Part shown: piece after piece, positions 20,804 to 49,989 of the stretch
How positions within the stretch are numbered: position 1 is the first letter of the stretch
Layout: every line of letters begins with the position of its first letter
Source: Enoplolaimus lenunculus
Lineage: Eukaryota; Nematoda; Enoplea; Enoplida; Thoracostomopsidae
Reading direction: 5' to 3'
Assembly (NCBI GenBank): GCA_030248215.1
Contig: JASANG010003165.1
Location: 1 to 64,000, forward strand
Length of the DNA stretch: 64,000 nucleotides
Made by a program: the position numbers and the translations under genes
Notes under the pieces: generated by a model
What the model was told of the DNA's origin: nothing
The model's database searches: none
What the model saw: the letters and a program-made list of their open reading frames with translations, nothing else

Positions 20804-22346
20804 TTACACATTTGTTCTGTTTTAGCTTAACTAAACCGTCGTCGCTATTTTATATCTGTTTTGCGATTTACCGCTGTCTGGAACACCGTGAGCAATTCAC
20901 TGCATCTGCTAGACATTTTTTCGTATTCAGCTGTCTGAGAACTTGTTTTTGTATAAAAATAATGTGTTTTCAACTTCGCATTTCCTCTTTGTTTATAGTT
21001 TTTTAATGCAAACTTAAAAACAACGCAAATTTACACAGATTTTCGTATAATAGTTACCACTGTGCAGATAAACATTTGCTGCTATTTGATTTTACAATTT
21101 TCTTACACTCGTGCACATTTCAATTGCGCAGACGCAAGTTGTTCTACAAAGTTTTAACAACTTTAAAACTCGAAAATTTCGTCAAATGCTTCATTCTCAA
21201 TTATAAATGCTGGACCATGTGCGTTTCATAAAGTACACGGCAGCATGTACCAGCAACTCGTATTTTTAAATTTTTTCACAATTTTTCATATGTAATTTTC
21301 ATCTGTAGGTTTCTCAACAGTTGTAAAATTGCTTAATTGAAATGTTGAAATTATGCGATTGAATGTTTATTTCAAATTTTCGCTGCAACCGATTTTAAAC
21401 CCCAAAAATCGAATTGATACCGTGTGTCATATTTTTGCTAGTCAAGATTTTATTACTACTGCGATCTAAACCTTGCTGTGGCCCAATTCATTAGCAAAAA
21501 TACATTATTTTACGCTGATATACGTCACTGTATGTTTTGTATTTAACATTCGGCACTAAACATTATATGCATCATGTTTAATGCAGTAGACAAAATATTT
21601 GCGTTGTTTTATTGCAGCTAATGCAAGTGTTTTAACCGTACAATTGTAAATTTATAAAAATCTGTAGATAATGTACGATTTTATTGCAACAGTTGCGATA
21701 TTACAATAACTGCGAAATTTTGAAAAAGCTTTTGTAAAGAACAGAAATTTGCAGCGTTAAAAATAAGCAGCTGTTGTAAAAGCGCAAAAATTTCGCAAAT
21801 GTTGACGGCTTAAATACAAAAAGTTTCACAACTAAAAATCATACCGAATTGCAACAATTGTAAAATTTTGAAAAATTCGCAATTATTGAAAAAGCATTTA
21901 TTGCAAAATAGCACAAAAATTGCACAAATCTGTGATAATTGCAAAATTCTGTAAAACTGGCAACTATTGCACTGGCACATCTTGCAAATCCTTACTTGCA
22001 ATATTTGCGACGTTCGAAAAAGCAACAATTACACTATTCTGAAAGTTGCGATTACAAAACGCAAAAGTTTCAGTTACTCTAAAATCGCACAAACTTAATG
22101 ACAAAACTTGCTTGCAATACTTCCAAGATTCTCAAAAACCAGTTTCTATAAAATGATCAAAATTTGCAATAATTACGCAACTTCGAAATTTGTAATGAAA
22201 AATTTGATAAATTTATAATGGCTGCCAAAATTACCTTTGGTCGTTTTCTTGGGCCATTGTGAACAGAAACGTTGAAACGAGTAACAAATATAATTAAATT
22301 TATGTTGAACTCGATATTTTTAATTTAGAATTAATTATCTATAATA
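20804..22346. other. AT-rich noncoding Polinton segment
   Basis: About 1.5 kb without a supported gene. It is very AT-rich and full of short imperfect repeats of the type TTGCAA/TTGCAAT, including on the minus strand. It could be an intron of a minus-strand transcript running from the right TIR, or a regulatory or replication segment. Nothing in the sequence decides between these. Confidence 0.4.
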
Positions 22347-23867
22347 ATGCCACGAATTAAAACAACAACTTTTAAAAGCGGAAAAGAATATTTTACATTA
22401 TTAATACAGCTTGCGTTGGGCAAATCCACACAGCATTCAAGTCAAATTCTAAATCGTTACTCCATAGTATTTTCTCAGCGTGGTGAACAAATTCAAAACG
22501 CTATTCTGGCTGGTTTAGAATTCATACTCTTTTCGGCCTTTATTTTTCCTATTAGTGTTTGGTGTGGAACCCCACTGTCCCTGCGAAAGCCCTTATATTT
22601 TGCCGTTATCAACAAATTCATTGCGGATCAACTAGCGCTGTCTTACAACAACAATGAAATTCTCTCCAAACGCGGACTGCAAGCGCGTTATGTTCTAGCA
22701 ACAAAACATTTCGAAATCGTCAGTATACCAAAACGAATTTCGCGCAGATTTCAAAATATTTTTCCTTTAAAAAACGGCTATCCAGTAACAACTCGAGAAA
22801 ATTTATTTCAAGGAGCGAAGGAGATTGTAACTCAAATACGAAAGCAGGGCAGCTTATATAACTCTGATTTGATAAATCCTGAGTCTCTAAACAAGCCGCC
22901 TGGATTATATGTCATGTTCGGAATCTTTGACATCAAAGCGACACAAGATAAATTTTCAAGAATAGGACACAAAGGTAACCAGGAATTTTTATGAAATTGT
23001 CGGTTTACAATCGGAACAGGAATAACTTATTTTTATCGCTAGATGCTCTTAGTTCCCTGATTTTTAAATGCTATTGTTCTTTCGTTTTGAAATCCTATTA
23101 ATGAGCATCAAAAACTCATTTAATTAATTTTGTTTTATTTAGATGCAACACAAATTTATGCAGGACTCAAGCAATTACAAGCAAAATACGAAAACTATCA
23201 CAAATTGTTCACTGGCATTTTCACACGTCTTACTCCACTAAAAGACAGTCAATGCAACACAACTCAAACGATTAGTTCTAACTGTCAGGCAATTAAACAG
23301 GAATTAAGCTATACATCGCCAGAAAAAATTAAATATTTGATTCGAGATCTACCACGATCGTGTTCAATGCGCCGTATCCAACTAGTGGACACTCAAACAT
23401 ATTTACGAGCGTTTCAACTGTTATCTGCGTCATTAAAACATTTGAATAATGCGTCGGAAAATTTGAGGTTTGTTTTAAAAAATGATAGACAGTTCAAAAA
23501 TTTACGAGTTGAAACTGCTGTTAATCAAGCATCAGCTCCATTTAAATTATACAATAATTTCAAAAACTCTGCTTTAAGCTACTATGGAAGGGTCTGTAAC
23601 TGCTTGGCAATGATGTTTTTATTGGCGTTCGAATATAAAAACCCAGATCGTGATCATATGTTGGTTGGCACATTACAAACTTGCATGCAACACAGTTTTG
23701 ACGTATCAAATGTTTTAATATTGACAGATTATTTGACAGCTGTTCAGCTAGAAACCGAATCTGCAGCAAGCAAAATTGCTGTTTCTCCACAATGTGCGCA
23801 AGATGCTATTGCTGCCTTGGGCCAGAAACTTGATGATTTTGCAGAATTGTTGACGTTTAAATGTTGA
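22347..23867 (+). CDS. Two-exon Polinton gene of unknown function
   Basis: The first open part (22347-22974, ATG at 22347) and the second (23143-23867) are separated by 168 bp that begin with GTAACC and end with TTTTATTTAG. The codon phase carries across, so this is a spliced gene of roughly 450 residues. The first exon has a hydrophobic stretch near residues 55-75 (LEFILFSAFIFPISVW) that may be a membrane segment. The second is mostly helical with scattered Cys, and contains two helices rich in Leu. I do not recognise the family. It reads toward the right TIR, against the direction of the right-TIR promoter. Confidence 0.6.
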
Positions 23868-24283
23868 ATATATCTTTGTGCTTTAGCATACACTTTTTGC
23901 ATTAATGCGCATTAAAATGACATCGTACAACAAAGAAACCTCATAAACAAACTGATGAAATGCAATTTCATACAACTGATTTCAGAACGTGTTGGCATTA
24001 AATAGCAAAAAAAGCAATTTTTGCATGTTTTCAGTGTTTTTGCTGTAGCTACATGAGGCAAAGAATGTTTTTATGTTGTTGTTGGTATTCATGTACGAAT
24101 AAACTTGGTTTGATGAACGCAATGTGTTCAAGAATCAGTTACAACAGTAATTTAAAGATTGACAACAAATCATGGTTGTAAAAATACAAAATTAATTCCA
24201 TAAAATATTGGATTTTTTCTACCACAACAGATTCAATGCCAAATTTGACAATGATAAACTTGTAGTATACAAACATGTATTTA
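23868..24283. other. Noncoding stretch before right TIR
   Basis: About 415 bp, AT-rich, no gene supported. Transcripts starting from the right-TIR promoter on the minus strand would begin with this sequence as leader or first exon. Confidence 0.4.
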
Positions 24284-24565
24284 AAGACTGTCTTGGCTAT
24301 ACTGCCACCGAGGCCTCAAGACCCGAGCTTATATACCGTTCTTGATATACAACTTAGTAAGTAACCGATATGATTTCGCAAATCTTTGTGTTTTTGTGAA
24401 TAACATAGTTTTTACAACAAATGATTTTGTGACAAGTTGTAAATTAATGCATTTTTTAAAATAAACGCATTGTTACAATAGTAACTAATTGCAAATTTTG
24501 ACAATTACTATTTTGCATGCTACCAATAGTTGCTTTTTGTCCTGAAACCCCCATTTTTCTACTAC
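24284..24565 (-). repeat. Right Polinton terminal inverted repeat
   Basis: Reverse complement of the left TIR: exact over the outer 37 bases, diverged in the middle, and similar again around the TATA box (24335-24328) and the CAGTATAGCC block (from 24304). The TAAGCCT target repeat follows at 24566-24572. Confidence 0.85.
24300..24335 (-). promoter_or_regulatory. TIR promoter (TATA box plus initiator), right end
   Basis: On the minus strand TATATAAG (24335-24328) stands 31 bases before CAGTATAGC (from 24304), the same layout as at the left TIR. It would drive minus-strand transcription into the element, toward the frame at 20246-20803 and the dsRBD gene. Confidence 0.65.
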
Positions 24566-24903
24566 TAAGCCTGTTGTTCTACTAAGTCACCAGCTCACGC
24601 TGTACAAAACCAACTGCCAACTTTTAACGTGACAACCCAAATACTCCGTAAACCAACCCCAGATAACCGTACAAAATCCCAAGAATCCCCAAGAAAGCAG
24701 CCGAAACTAGCCCCGCTAGAATCGACAACCCCAGAAACAACTCCAAATAACCCCATGAATCCCCTTACAACATACCACAGTTATCCCCAGTTTCCCTTGG
24801 TACTGCCCGTAGGCTCCGCGCTATGCGCTTCAATCACTGAATCCCTTAAGCCAGTTTTCCCTGACTGCACTAAGTAAAAACCCCGAAAAACTCGCGCAGC
24901 ATA

Positions 24904-25403
24904 TTGTAAGTTGACAACTATAATAATGATTATAGAGGCTGGCTATCCCAGTCCCAATGTCGTGTTGATTTGCATAATTTTGAGTGTCCCGGGCGTCTTG
25001 GGCCCCTTAGGGACACTCACATCCGTCACTACCATAGATAAAACACAACAACAACAACAATGTCCCCTCCCTACCCCTAGCTATGCGATTTCGCGCATTA
25101 AGCCTGACAATAATATATTGAATGGCGACGCAGCGCCCCTGAGTACTGATACCTTGCGGACGCAGCCGCCATGCATAGATTTACGAATTTCACGCCGTTT
25201 AGCAACGCCTAAGCCTAAGTTATGTTCTAAGAGAGACTAGGCGGAGCCGGGGACTCTCTTAAGGTGTGGATTAGGATGTGGTTTTAGATTTATTTTAGTT
25301 TTTAGATTGAAATATATAAAAGAGTGGAGCCACCTACATGTGCCATATTTGTTCATAAAAATACAAGCAAATATGCAGTGCAGTCATGTATTGCTGTGCT
25401 ACA
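24904..25403 (+). mobile_element. Possible LTR (3' LTR of an unidentified element)
   Basis: A 500-bp stretch that starts TGTAAGTTGAC and ends GTGCTACA. It contains a promoter-like TATATAAAAGAG at about 25313-25324 and A-rich sequence downstream. It is preceded by a Pro/Thr-rich open frame (24629-24874) of no recognised family. It could be the right LTR of an element into which the Polinton inserted. No second copy is in the window, so the call is weak. Confidence 0.25.
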
Positions 25404-27474
25404 ATATGAACGTAGATTGTAAATTCTAGATAACGCTAGAATTATTTTAGATGTCGATCTTTCTGTGGCAATGATTGGTATTTTTAAATGCTTTCCTTAC
25501 AGAACTCAATTAAGTGATGTTAACAAAACGTCCTACAGGTAAAATATTTCTGATAAGATAATTGGTCCCAAAACAACCTAACCAACGAACGAAACCTTGC
25601 GCGTCGAATAAATTGACTGCACGAACCATTTGAACATTTGACTGCTGTGAATAGTACCTATAAAAAGTAATGAAACACAAACATGCATAGTGCAATATGC
25701 ACAAATAACAAATCTCATCTTAGGAGATAGGACATATGTATAAACAGGGCAGAGTCCAGGAATGAATGACCAATGTGGTGATTAATTTTACAGCAATATT
25801 TTGTACTGAAGAATTATATTGGTTAGTTGGTTACCCAGCAGCTAGTATAATCCACAGAGAATATATTGAAAAGTTCTAAAAAGCACTATTTATTTACGCT
25901 TTTTGAAATTGTTTTACAATATGTGTCCTAAGACATTTTAAGCCAGCGCTCTGCCTGGTTTTGGGTTTGGCGTGTTTAATGGTTACCATTTATGAGCAAC
26001 AACTGCAATGGTTAGTCCGTTTGAAAACCAATTGCTAAACTGATGCTAGTTGCTATATCCGTTTGAGAATATGAGCCCGGATGGACAATTTTAATGTGAA
26101 CCTTAACATACAAGGTATACGAAGAAAAAGTGGTTTTCAGAATATAGTAAAAAATGTTGAACCTTGTTTGCTCCCATTATATATTATGTTAATATGCTGA
26201 CTTGTATTGTTTTTGTCAAATCTTTCTAAATTTAGCGTTTCAAAAAGTTGAAGGTGACTCAATTACGTTTCTTTATCCAAATAACTGAAAGTCAAAATAC
26301 CAGTAGGTGAAACTGCCTTCTTTGGCTCGCGGTAACCGTCACAAGTTGAAACTGATTCCAAATCATAAACCTACACTTACGCCGCAGAAAAAATCTATAG
26401 TTTAAGGTAACTCTATATAGTTGGTTTTATTCCGTTGTTTCTTCCGTTTATGTACAAATATACAGTTGCTCGTGCTGAATATTATTTACATCGTTGTACG
26501 TTTTTCACTAAGCCGCATAGCTATGTGCCGTATTTAGCGTAAAGTCCCTGCAACGGGGCATGGCTGACCAAACATGTATACTGTAAAATTCTAAGCCCAT
26601 ATTCTCAAATGCACACTGCGCCATAAAATTTTCAATATTCGTATGTACCGAAAATACGGATTTATTACCGGAACCGGATAATGAATAACACCAGAGTTCT
26701 CCACCGGAACCGGAATTCCGGTTGCGCCCTTGATACAACCCTTCAAGTTGGTTTCCATTTGATACGTACTTTTATTCCCTATATACGTATAAATTATAAT
26801 ACATACACACGTACATATACGTATGTGGTGTGGTTGTAATAATCGTATTAAACGATATATAGTTTAAATGGAGTCTGAGCTGTTACTTCACATCGACAAA
26901 GACACAAGTCGTTCCAATTATGTATGCATATTGTATGTTAATGAATTATATATGTTTCCTTCCAGTTATTGTGGTAACATTTGTGTCTGCTGGCCTGCAA
27001 AGCCGATAAAATTTTCAAATTCCGGTTCCGATAAATTGTGATTCCGGTTGCACCCTGGGTTTATTTCACTATCATTTATGTATTAAATTGCTTTCGATGT
27101 GAGTTAACTTATCAATAAATTTTTGTAGTTTAGTTTTACGAAACCAAAAATCTTAGCCAATTTTTTCATGTGGCCTTTTTGAAAATTATTTCCTCCAACT
27201 ATCATATTTGTTAATACAAATTATCCGTGCAGTCACAAAATTTCTAGTTCCGATTTCTGTTGCGGTATAAATTTGCTGTTCCGATTCAGTTATAATCCAT
27301 TTTTGCTTTGCACCCTGGTGCTTGAGCCGAGGTTTTGCCAAGTGAATGACCCATGCTTTTACATGGCATTCACCTGAAGGCGGCCTATTAGTTTTCTGTT
27401 GATAGCTGTTAGGTACAGTGTTACGTATATAGTTGTTCCACATTATTCGCAGCACCTGATTAATTTTGTTTCAG
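25404..27474. other. Intergenic DNA with decayed MITE pieces
   Basis: About 2.1 kb without a supported gene. Pieces of the CCGGTT-rich hAT-like MITE family (see 43303-43693) lie near 26650-26740 and 27015-27056. Upstream exons of the DHX36-like gene may lie here, but I could not identify any. Confidence 0.45.
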
Positions 27475-45518
<18,044 letters not shown>

Positions 45519-48517
45519 GACTGTTGTAATATGTTCATACGTAGTTGTTAATCTTTGCAGTACTACAAACCTAAAATTTTGGATGCTGTTATGTAGAATT
45601 CAGATTCTGACAAGTTTTTTTTTCGATTGGAATACGTTTATTGCGACTTCAAGTGGCATTATTATAATTATACTAGAACAATTTGCAGCCTTGTGGCTGA
45701 CTTTTAGAAATTTGTGTACGGTCGTGATATTTCTATTAATTGTGGTTTATCCAGTGCACCTAAACTTTGGGTTGTGAGAAGCTAAGGTAGCCGTTTAACA
45801 AGAGCGTATTGCTCTAAACGTTACAACGCTGAGGGAAATTTTCAAACAAAGTTACAGCCCTAAGTTCGCCACGAAGTATTTTGTTGAATTTTCTTTCTCT
45901 GTATTTTCCTTTCGATATTGCCTTTTATTTTGTAGTATTTTCTCATATATTTTGTTTTATTTGTGTATTCTGTTGCCATTATGAAAGTGTCATATTATTT
46001 TTACGTGCATAGAAAATGGATGTTCAGTAACACAAGTTTAGTTCAATACAACATAGTGTCTGGGAAAATGCAATTTGAAACTCGTAATGTTCATGGTCAA
46101 TGCCAATGTTGCTTTTAGAAGCGTAGCAGTAGATGAAGCGTATTCCTAAGCCTAAGCCTTAGCAAAAAATTTAATCTAGAATCTAAACCTCTTTTATAGA
46201 CCCACCAGAAACCTGGATGGACGCCCCTTAAAGTAACATTGGTCATGTTTATTATATTTTGAATGAATTATAATATGGAAACCTATCGAATTTTTATAAA
46301 CATGACATGATCAGAACGTTAGTTCCTGGGCCAGGTTAACAGCCCCTACGTTTCGGTTATTTAGGTAAAACTGTGGGACCATCTTATCATGCAATGTTAG
46401 GTATATTAAACTGATGTTTTGTTGTAAATGTTACTGTAAACCTCTGCCTTGTGTTGAAATATGCCAAGTCCTATATATAATAAAAGTTAGTATTTTTCAA
46501 TTATACTTTTCAACCGAGTCAAGCTTGACTCATCTTTTTAAATCACGTACCGTTGCAGCGCTCAGTGATCCAAACCGATACTCTCTACCGACCGAACTCC
46601 CAGTGTGTGCCTTAGTTATAAGATGCCGATGTTCCACATTTGGACTTTCGCTATAGTAACTTGTTGGCTTAGCACTTTCATTAGAATCTTTTCACTGCAT
46701 ATACAATGTAGGACCTCGACCTGTTGCTGAAACAAATTTTCGTGTTTGTCGTAAGGTGGCTCTTTCCAAACCAGAAATGTGCCACAACTTCAGAATGGGC
46801 TTTAACCTGAAACAATGAATTAACGAATGCTATTTTTCAAATGATTATAGTGGTAAAAGTTGCCTTAGCTTTATCACTGAAACGTTGGAAAGTTAGTTTA
46901 CCCGGAGTCGACTCTGGTTCAATAGACAAAAGGACCGATGTTTACCTTTAGGGGCGTTAAGTGTATTGGTAAGCCTAAGCGTTGGAAAAGTGTATTCCTT
47001 ATTCCTAAGCAAAAAATGTAAACTAGAATCTAAACCTATACTCATTTACAGACCCACCAGAAACGGGGACGCTCCTAAAAGTAACGTGGGCCGACAAAAT
47101 TATGCAAGCGCGCGTATGCATCGAGTCTTCTTTTCATGCAGTCTAAAAATTAATAATTTCTTCTGAATTAGTTCGCGCGAGAGCAGGGTACAACAGGAGG
47201 TCCGGCTCCGGCAGAAAATAAACCTCCGGCTTCGGTAGAATTTTTGCCGGAGGTTCCGGCAATTTCGGTAGTAAAATTTTGCACAATTTATCTGTTTAGC
47301 GCGTTCCGTTTTTTACTTTTGTCACAATTTTCACGAAAGAATTTTGCGGAAAATTAGCGTAAAACAACTTAATATATTTAGATATTGGCTATAACCTACG
47401 TACCTAATTAACCATCATTTTTACTACTTAATTTCGCCTCAATTCCGGCTACGGCAAGTTTCGTTGACCTTCGGCTCCGGTATTTTTCAGCTATTGTTGC
47501 ACCCGACTCGAGAGGTTTCCTTAATTGTTCTTCCTCTGTGCAGTGGAGGGTACAAAAATTTCCGGCGATGTTAACATACTTTTTATACGCTGAAAGTTTT
47601 CAGTTTTGAAGCGTTTTTTAGCAAATCTGTTAGGGCTGTCACTTCGCCATATCTCAGATGAACCATTTGTGTCGCAAAAGATTCAGTACAAAAAACAGGT
47701 TGGACGATGCATTCCCCCGTCGCTGCTGGATCCGCTAATACTTTTGTTGCGGCTGACTGCGCAGAACTCATTGTCTTTTACGTATTCTCCCAAGCGAATC
47801 CCACAAAAAATGCGTCTGGCTTTTCGGTCACTCTAGCTAACATTTTTCAGCCGGTCGAATCAAGAATTGATAGAATATATTTAACATTAAATATGATTAG
47901 CGAAGCACTGTGTACTACCCGATATATCAATTTGACTGATCATTAGAGTTAAAATAAAAATCAGTTCCCTCGACCGTGGACCAGGTTACTATAAGTTAAA
48001 TACTCTGTTGTTAACAGAGGAAAATGCGCTTGTGGAGATTTTGCACTGCGCATATATATTATATATGTTAAACACTGCTCACAGTATATATTGCTCATAT
48101 AATGTATTTAGTACCTCATAGTGTACTCTATGAGCGAAAGGGTTAAACGTCATTTTAACTACTTAATTTTGTTTGCAGAATGAATTACAAAAACAGTTGC
48201 CAAATCCAAGCTAAAAATATTTCGACGAAATTATTAATCTTCACCAACTCTTATCAGCAGGATTATATGTTTTTAAGCTAACCTTCTGTCCACAAGCGAG
48301 CTGGAGTATATATTGTTCAATTCGGACGAAGCGCTCAAAATTTTCGGGGCCCTATTTTATTGTTTTAAAGCCAGGTCACCGGGCTATAGACTCGTTAGTG
48401 TTTATATGTAGAAAGTCCCTGGCCCACGTGCCACCTGATCGGCAGCCTATACGGTTTATGGCCTTATATGAAACCATATGCTTCAACCTAGACTACAATA
48501 AATGGGGATTCAAATCG
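45519..48517. other. Intergenic DNA with repeats, no gene supported
   Basis: Three kilobases downstream of the helicase stop. A block of about 110 bp near 46140-46250 (TCTAGAATCTAAACCT, GACCCACCAGAAAC) recurs at about 46980-47085 in the same direction. A diverged family A MITE lies at about 47187-47510 (CCGGCTCCGG, TTGCACCCGAC). The rest holds nothing I can name. Confidence 0.4.
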
Positions 48518-48660
48518 CTTTCTCCGAAATAAGCTCAACGGGACTACACAAACTGAGTCAAATTCGGCTCTGCCAGAGTTATATTCGACTCAATTTGACT
48601 CTGGCAGAGTCGAATTTTGACTCAGTTTGTACAGTCAAGAAAAGCCTATTTCGGAGAGAG
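48518..48660. repeat. Imperfect 143-bp inverted repeat
   Basis: Outer ends CTTTCTCCGAAATA and TATTTCGGAGAGAG pair, as do ACAAACTGAGTCAAATTC with GAATTTTGACTCAGTTTGT and GCTCTGCCAGAGT with ACTCTGGCAGAGTC. The whole region can fold on itself. It is probably a small MITE. The outer ends also resemble CTATTTCGGAGAGAC in the LTR arm near position 90. Confidence 0.65.
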
Positions 48661-49307
48661 TCAGTTTGACTCACCATTTTTTGCAGTGTCGCAATATTTA
48701 ATTTTTGCACTTGTTAAATAGCAACCAACCAAAGTTAAATTCGGTAAAGGTCTGTATCGAAGTGATTTGAATGTACAAAAACATTTACATCATTTACTGT
48801 CAGACCGGTAGCCAGCTTGTGTTGCTACGGGGGCTAAAAATTTTTTAAGACTTGCATACAAGGGTTTTGACCACTTATATACAAGCCAGTTTGAAAATAT
48901 TCTAGGGGCTGTCAACATTCTTCCAAGGGACTCTGGCCATCTTGGCCCCCTTTGGGTATGGGCTTGTTTATATTTACTATAATGTTTACATATTAGCTTT
49001 AAAGATAAGACAGTGTTTCGTGTAAAAAAGGTATCGGTATCCATAGTGCCGGCCGTCGACCTTGTTCAAAAGACACAAGTTAAATGTTAATTTGTAGTGC
49101 ACCTAATGGTCTGGTTTAAATATCACTTGATTAATATAGTTGTAAATCTGTAAGTGATTTCAGGTTTCAACTAAACCTATCCATTAGTTATTTAGTATAT
49201 TTTTTGGATAATTACTTTATTTTAAGGTTTCCATGTAGAGTCGTGCTGAGTGCGAGACAAGGAGCTGCAAGGTTTTGACGCTGAGAAGCTTTATAGGCTT
49301 AGGTTAA
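48661..49307. other. Intergenic DNA, no gene supported
   Basis: About 650 bp, AT-rich. A minus-strand open frame at 48790-49044 shows no recognisable family. Nothing further can be supported. Confidence 0.35.
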
Positions 49308-49986
49308 TGCGAGGTTCACGTTATAACCAGGCAGTCGGGTCACATTTTGTCACATGTTTTTTTCAGCATCAACATAAATTTTGGTTACCATCATATGATA
49401 CGGACAGACAAAAGTTGAATATCATGTGATATTGCTATACAAAGCAGGCACATACAGGTTATCTCAGCATACAAGTAGTGTTCGAATGCCACGTGACCCA
49501 ATGAGACATATTGTTGAATATCATATGATATTCCAAATTAACAGCATATAGGATATGACATGCAACAAGACATACTGAATTTTGCTGCCGAAATTTAAAT
49601 TTTACCGCAAATTTTAAATTTTCGCGCCAAAATTTAAATTTCCCGCCAAAATTTGGATTTTCCCGTCAAATTTTAAATGTTCCTGCCAAAATTAAAATTT
49701 CCCGCCATAATATAAGCATTTACTTTAGGTATCATATGATATTCCAAACCTAGTTATGCAACTGACTCCGTAGACATTTTATAAATGATCGTATGATATT
49801 GACAGACAATGCAGTGAATATTAGGTATATTATATTGAATGACAATACGTGACTGATACGTGATGTTAGTAGACAACCACTGTTTTTGGAATATCATATT
49901 GGGTTACATCGTAGACAAAATGTTACCCAAAGTATACAACGTGACAAAACGTGACCCATCTGCACCATTTATAAAGCGAACCCGCA
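49308..49986. mobile_element. PIF/Harbinger-like MITE with CATATG palindromes (copy 1)
   Basis: 679 bp, ends TGCGAGGTTC and GAACCCGCA, flanked by TAA on both sides (49305-49307, 49987-49989). A 3-bp TWA target and near-equal size to the copy at 51933-52608 fit PIF/Harbinger MITEs. Inside are several copies of the palindrome AATATCATATGATATT in various states (about 49390, 49425, 49515, 49730, 49785). It also holds a run of AAATTT-type repeats (49575-49710) alternating with CGCCAAAATTT. No coding frame. Confidence 0.72.
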
Positions 49987-49989
49987 TAA

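Larger units (their letters stand above)
2651..24565 (+). mobile_element. Polinton (Maverick) element
   Basis: The ends are inverted repeats starting GTAGTAGAAAAATGGGGG (2651) and closing with its reverse complement (24565). TAAGCCT directly precedes the left end (2644-2650) and directly follows the right end (24566-24572), consistent with the roughly 6-bp target duplication of the family. Inside are the hallmark parts: integrase, minor and major capsid, adenain-like protease, packaging ATPase and protein-primed DNA polymerase B. Extra cargo is a NADAR gene and a dsRBD gene. A central segment is present three times, so the original element was near 16 kb, inside the family's usual range. Most reading frames look whole. 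A handful of breaks are visible in the capsid/ATPase block and in the duplicated copies. Long open frames and intact ends point to a recent insertion, treated here as a fossil. Confidence 0.93.

Noticed and set aside
21810-22028. Minus-strand Cys/Phe-rich frame in the Polinton spacer
   Set aside because: Composition follows the local TTGCAA repeats, so the open frame is a by-product of the repeat.
24629-24877. Pro/Thr-rich open frame right of the Polinton
   Set aside because: Low-complexity composition, no start context and no recognised domain; kept only as context for the possible LTR.
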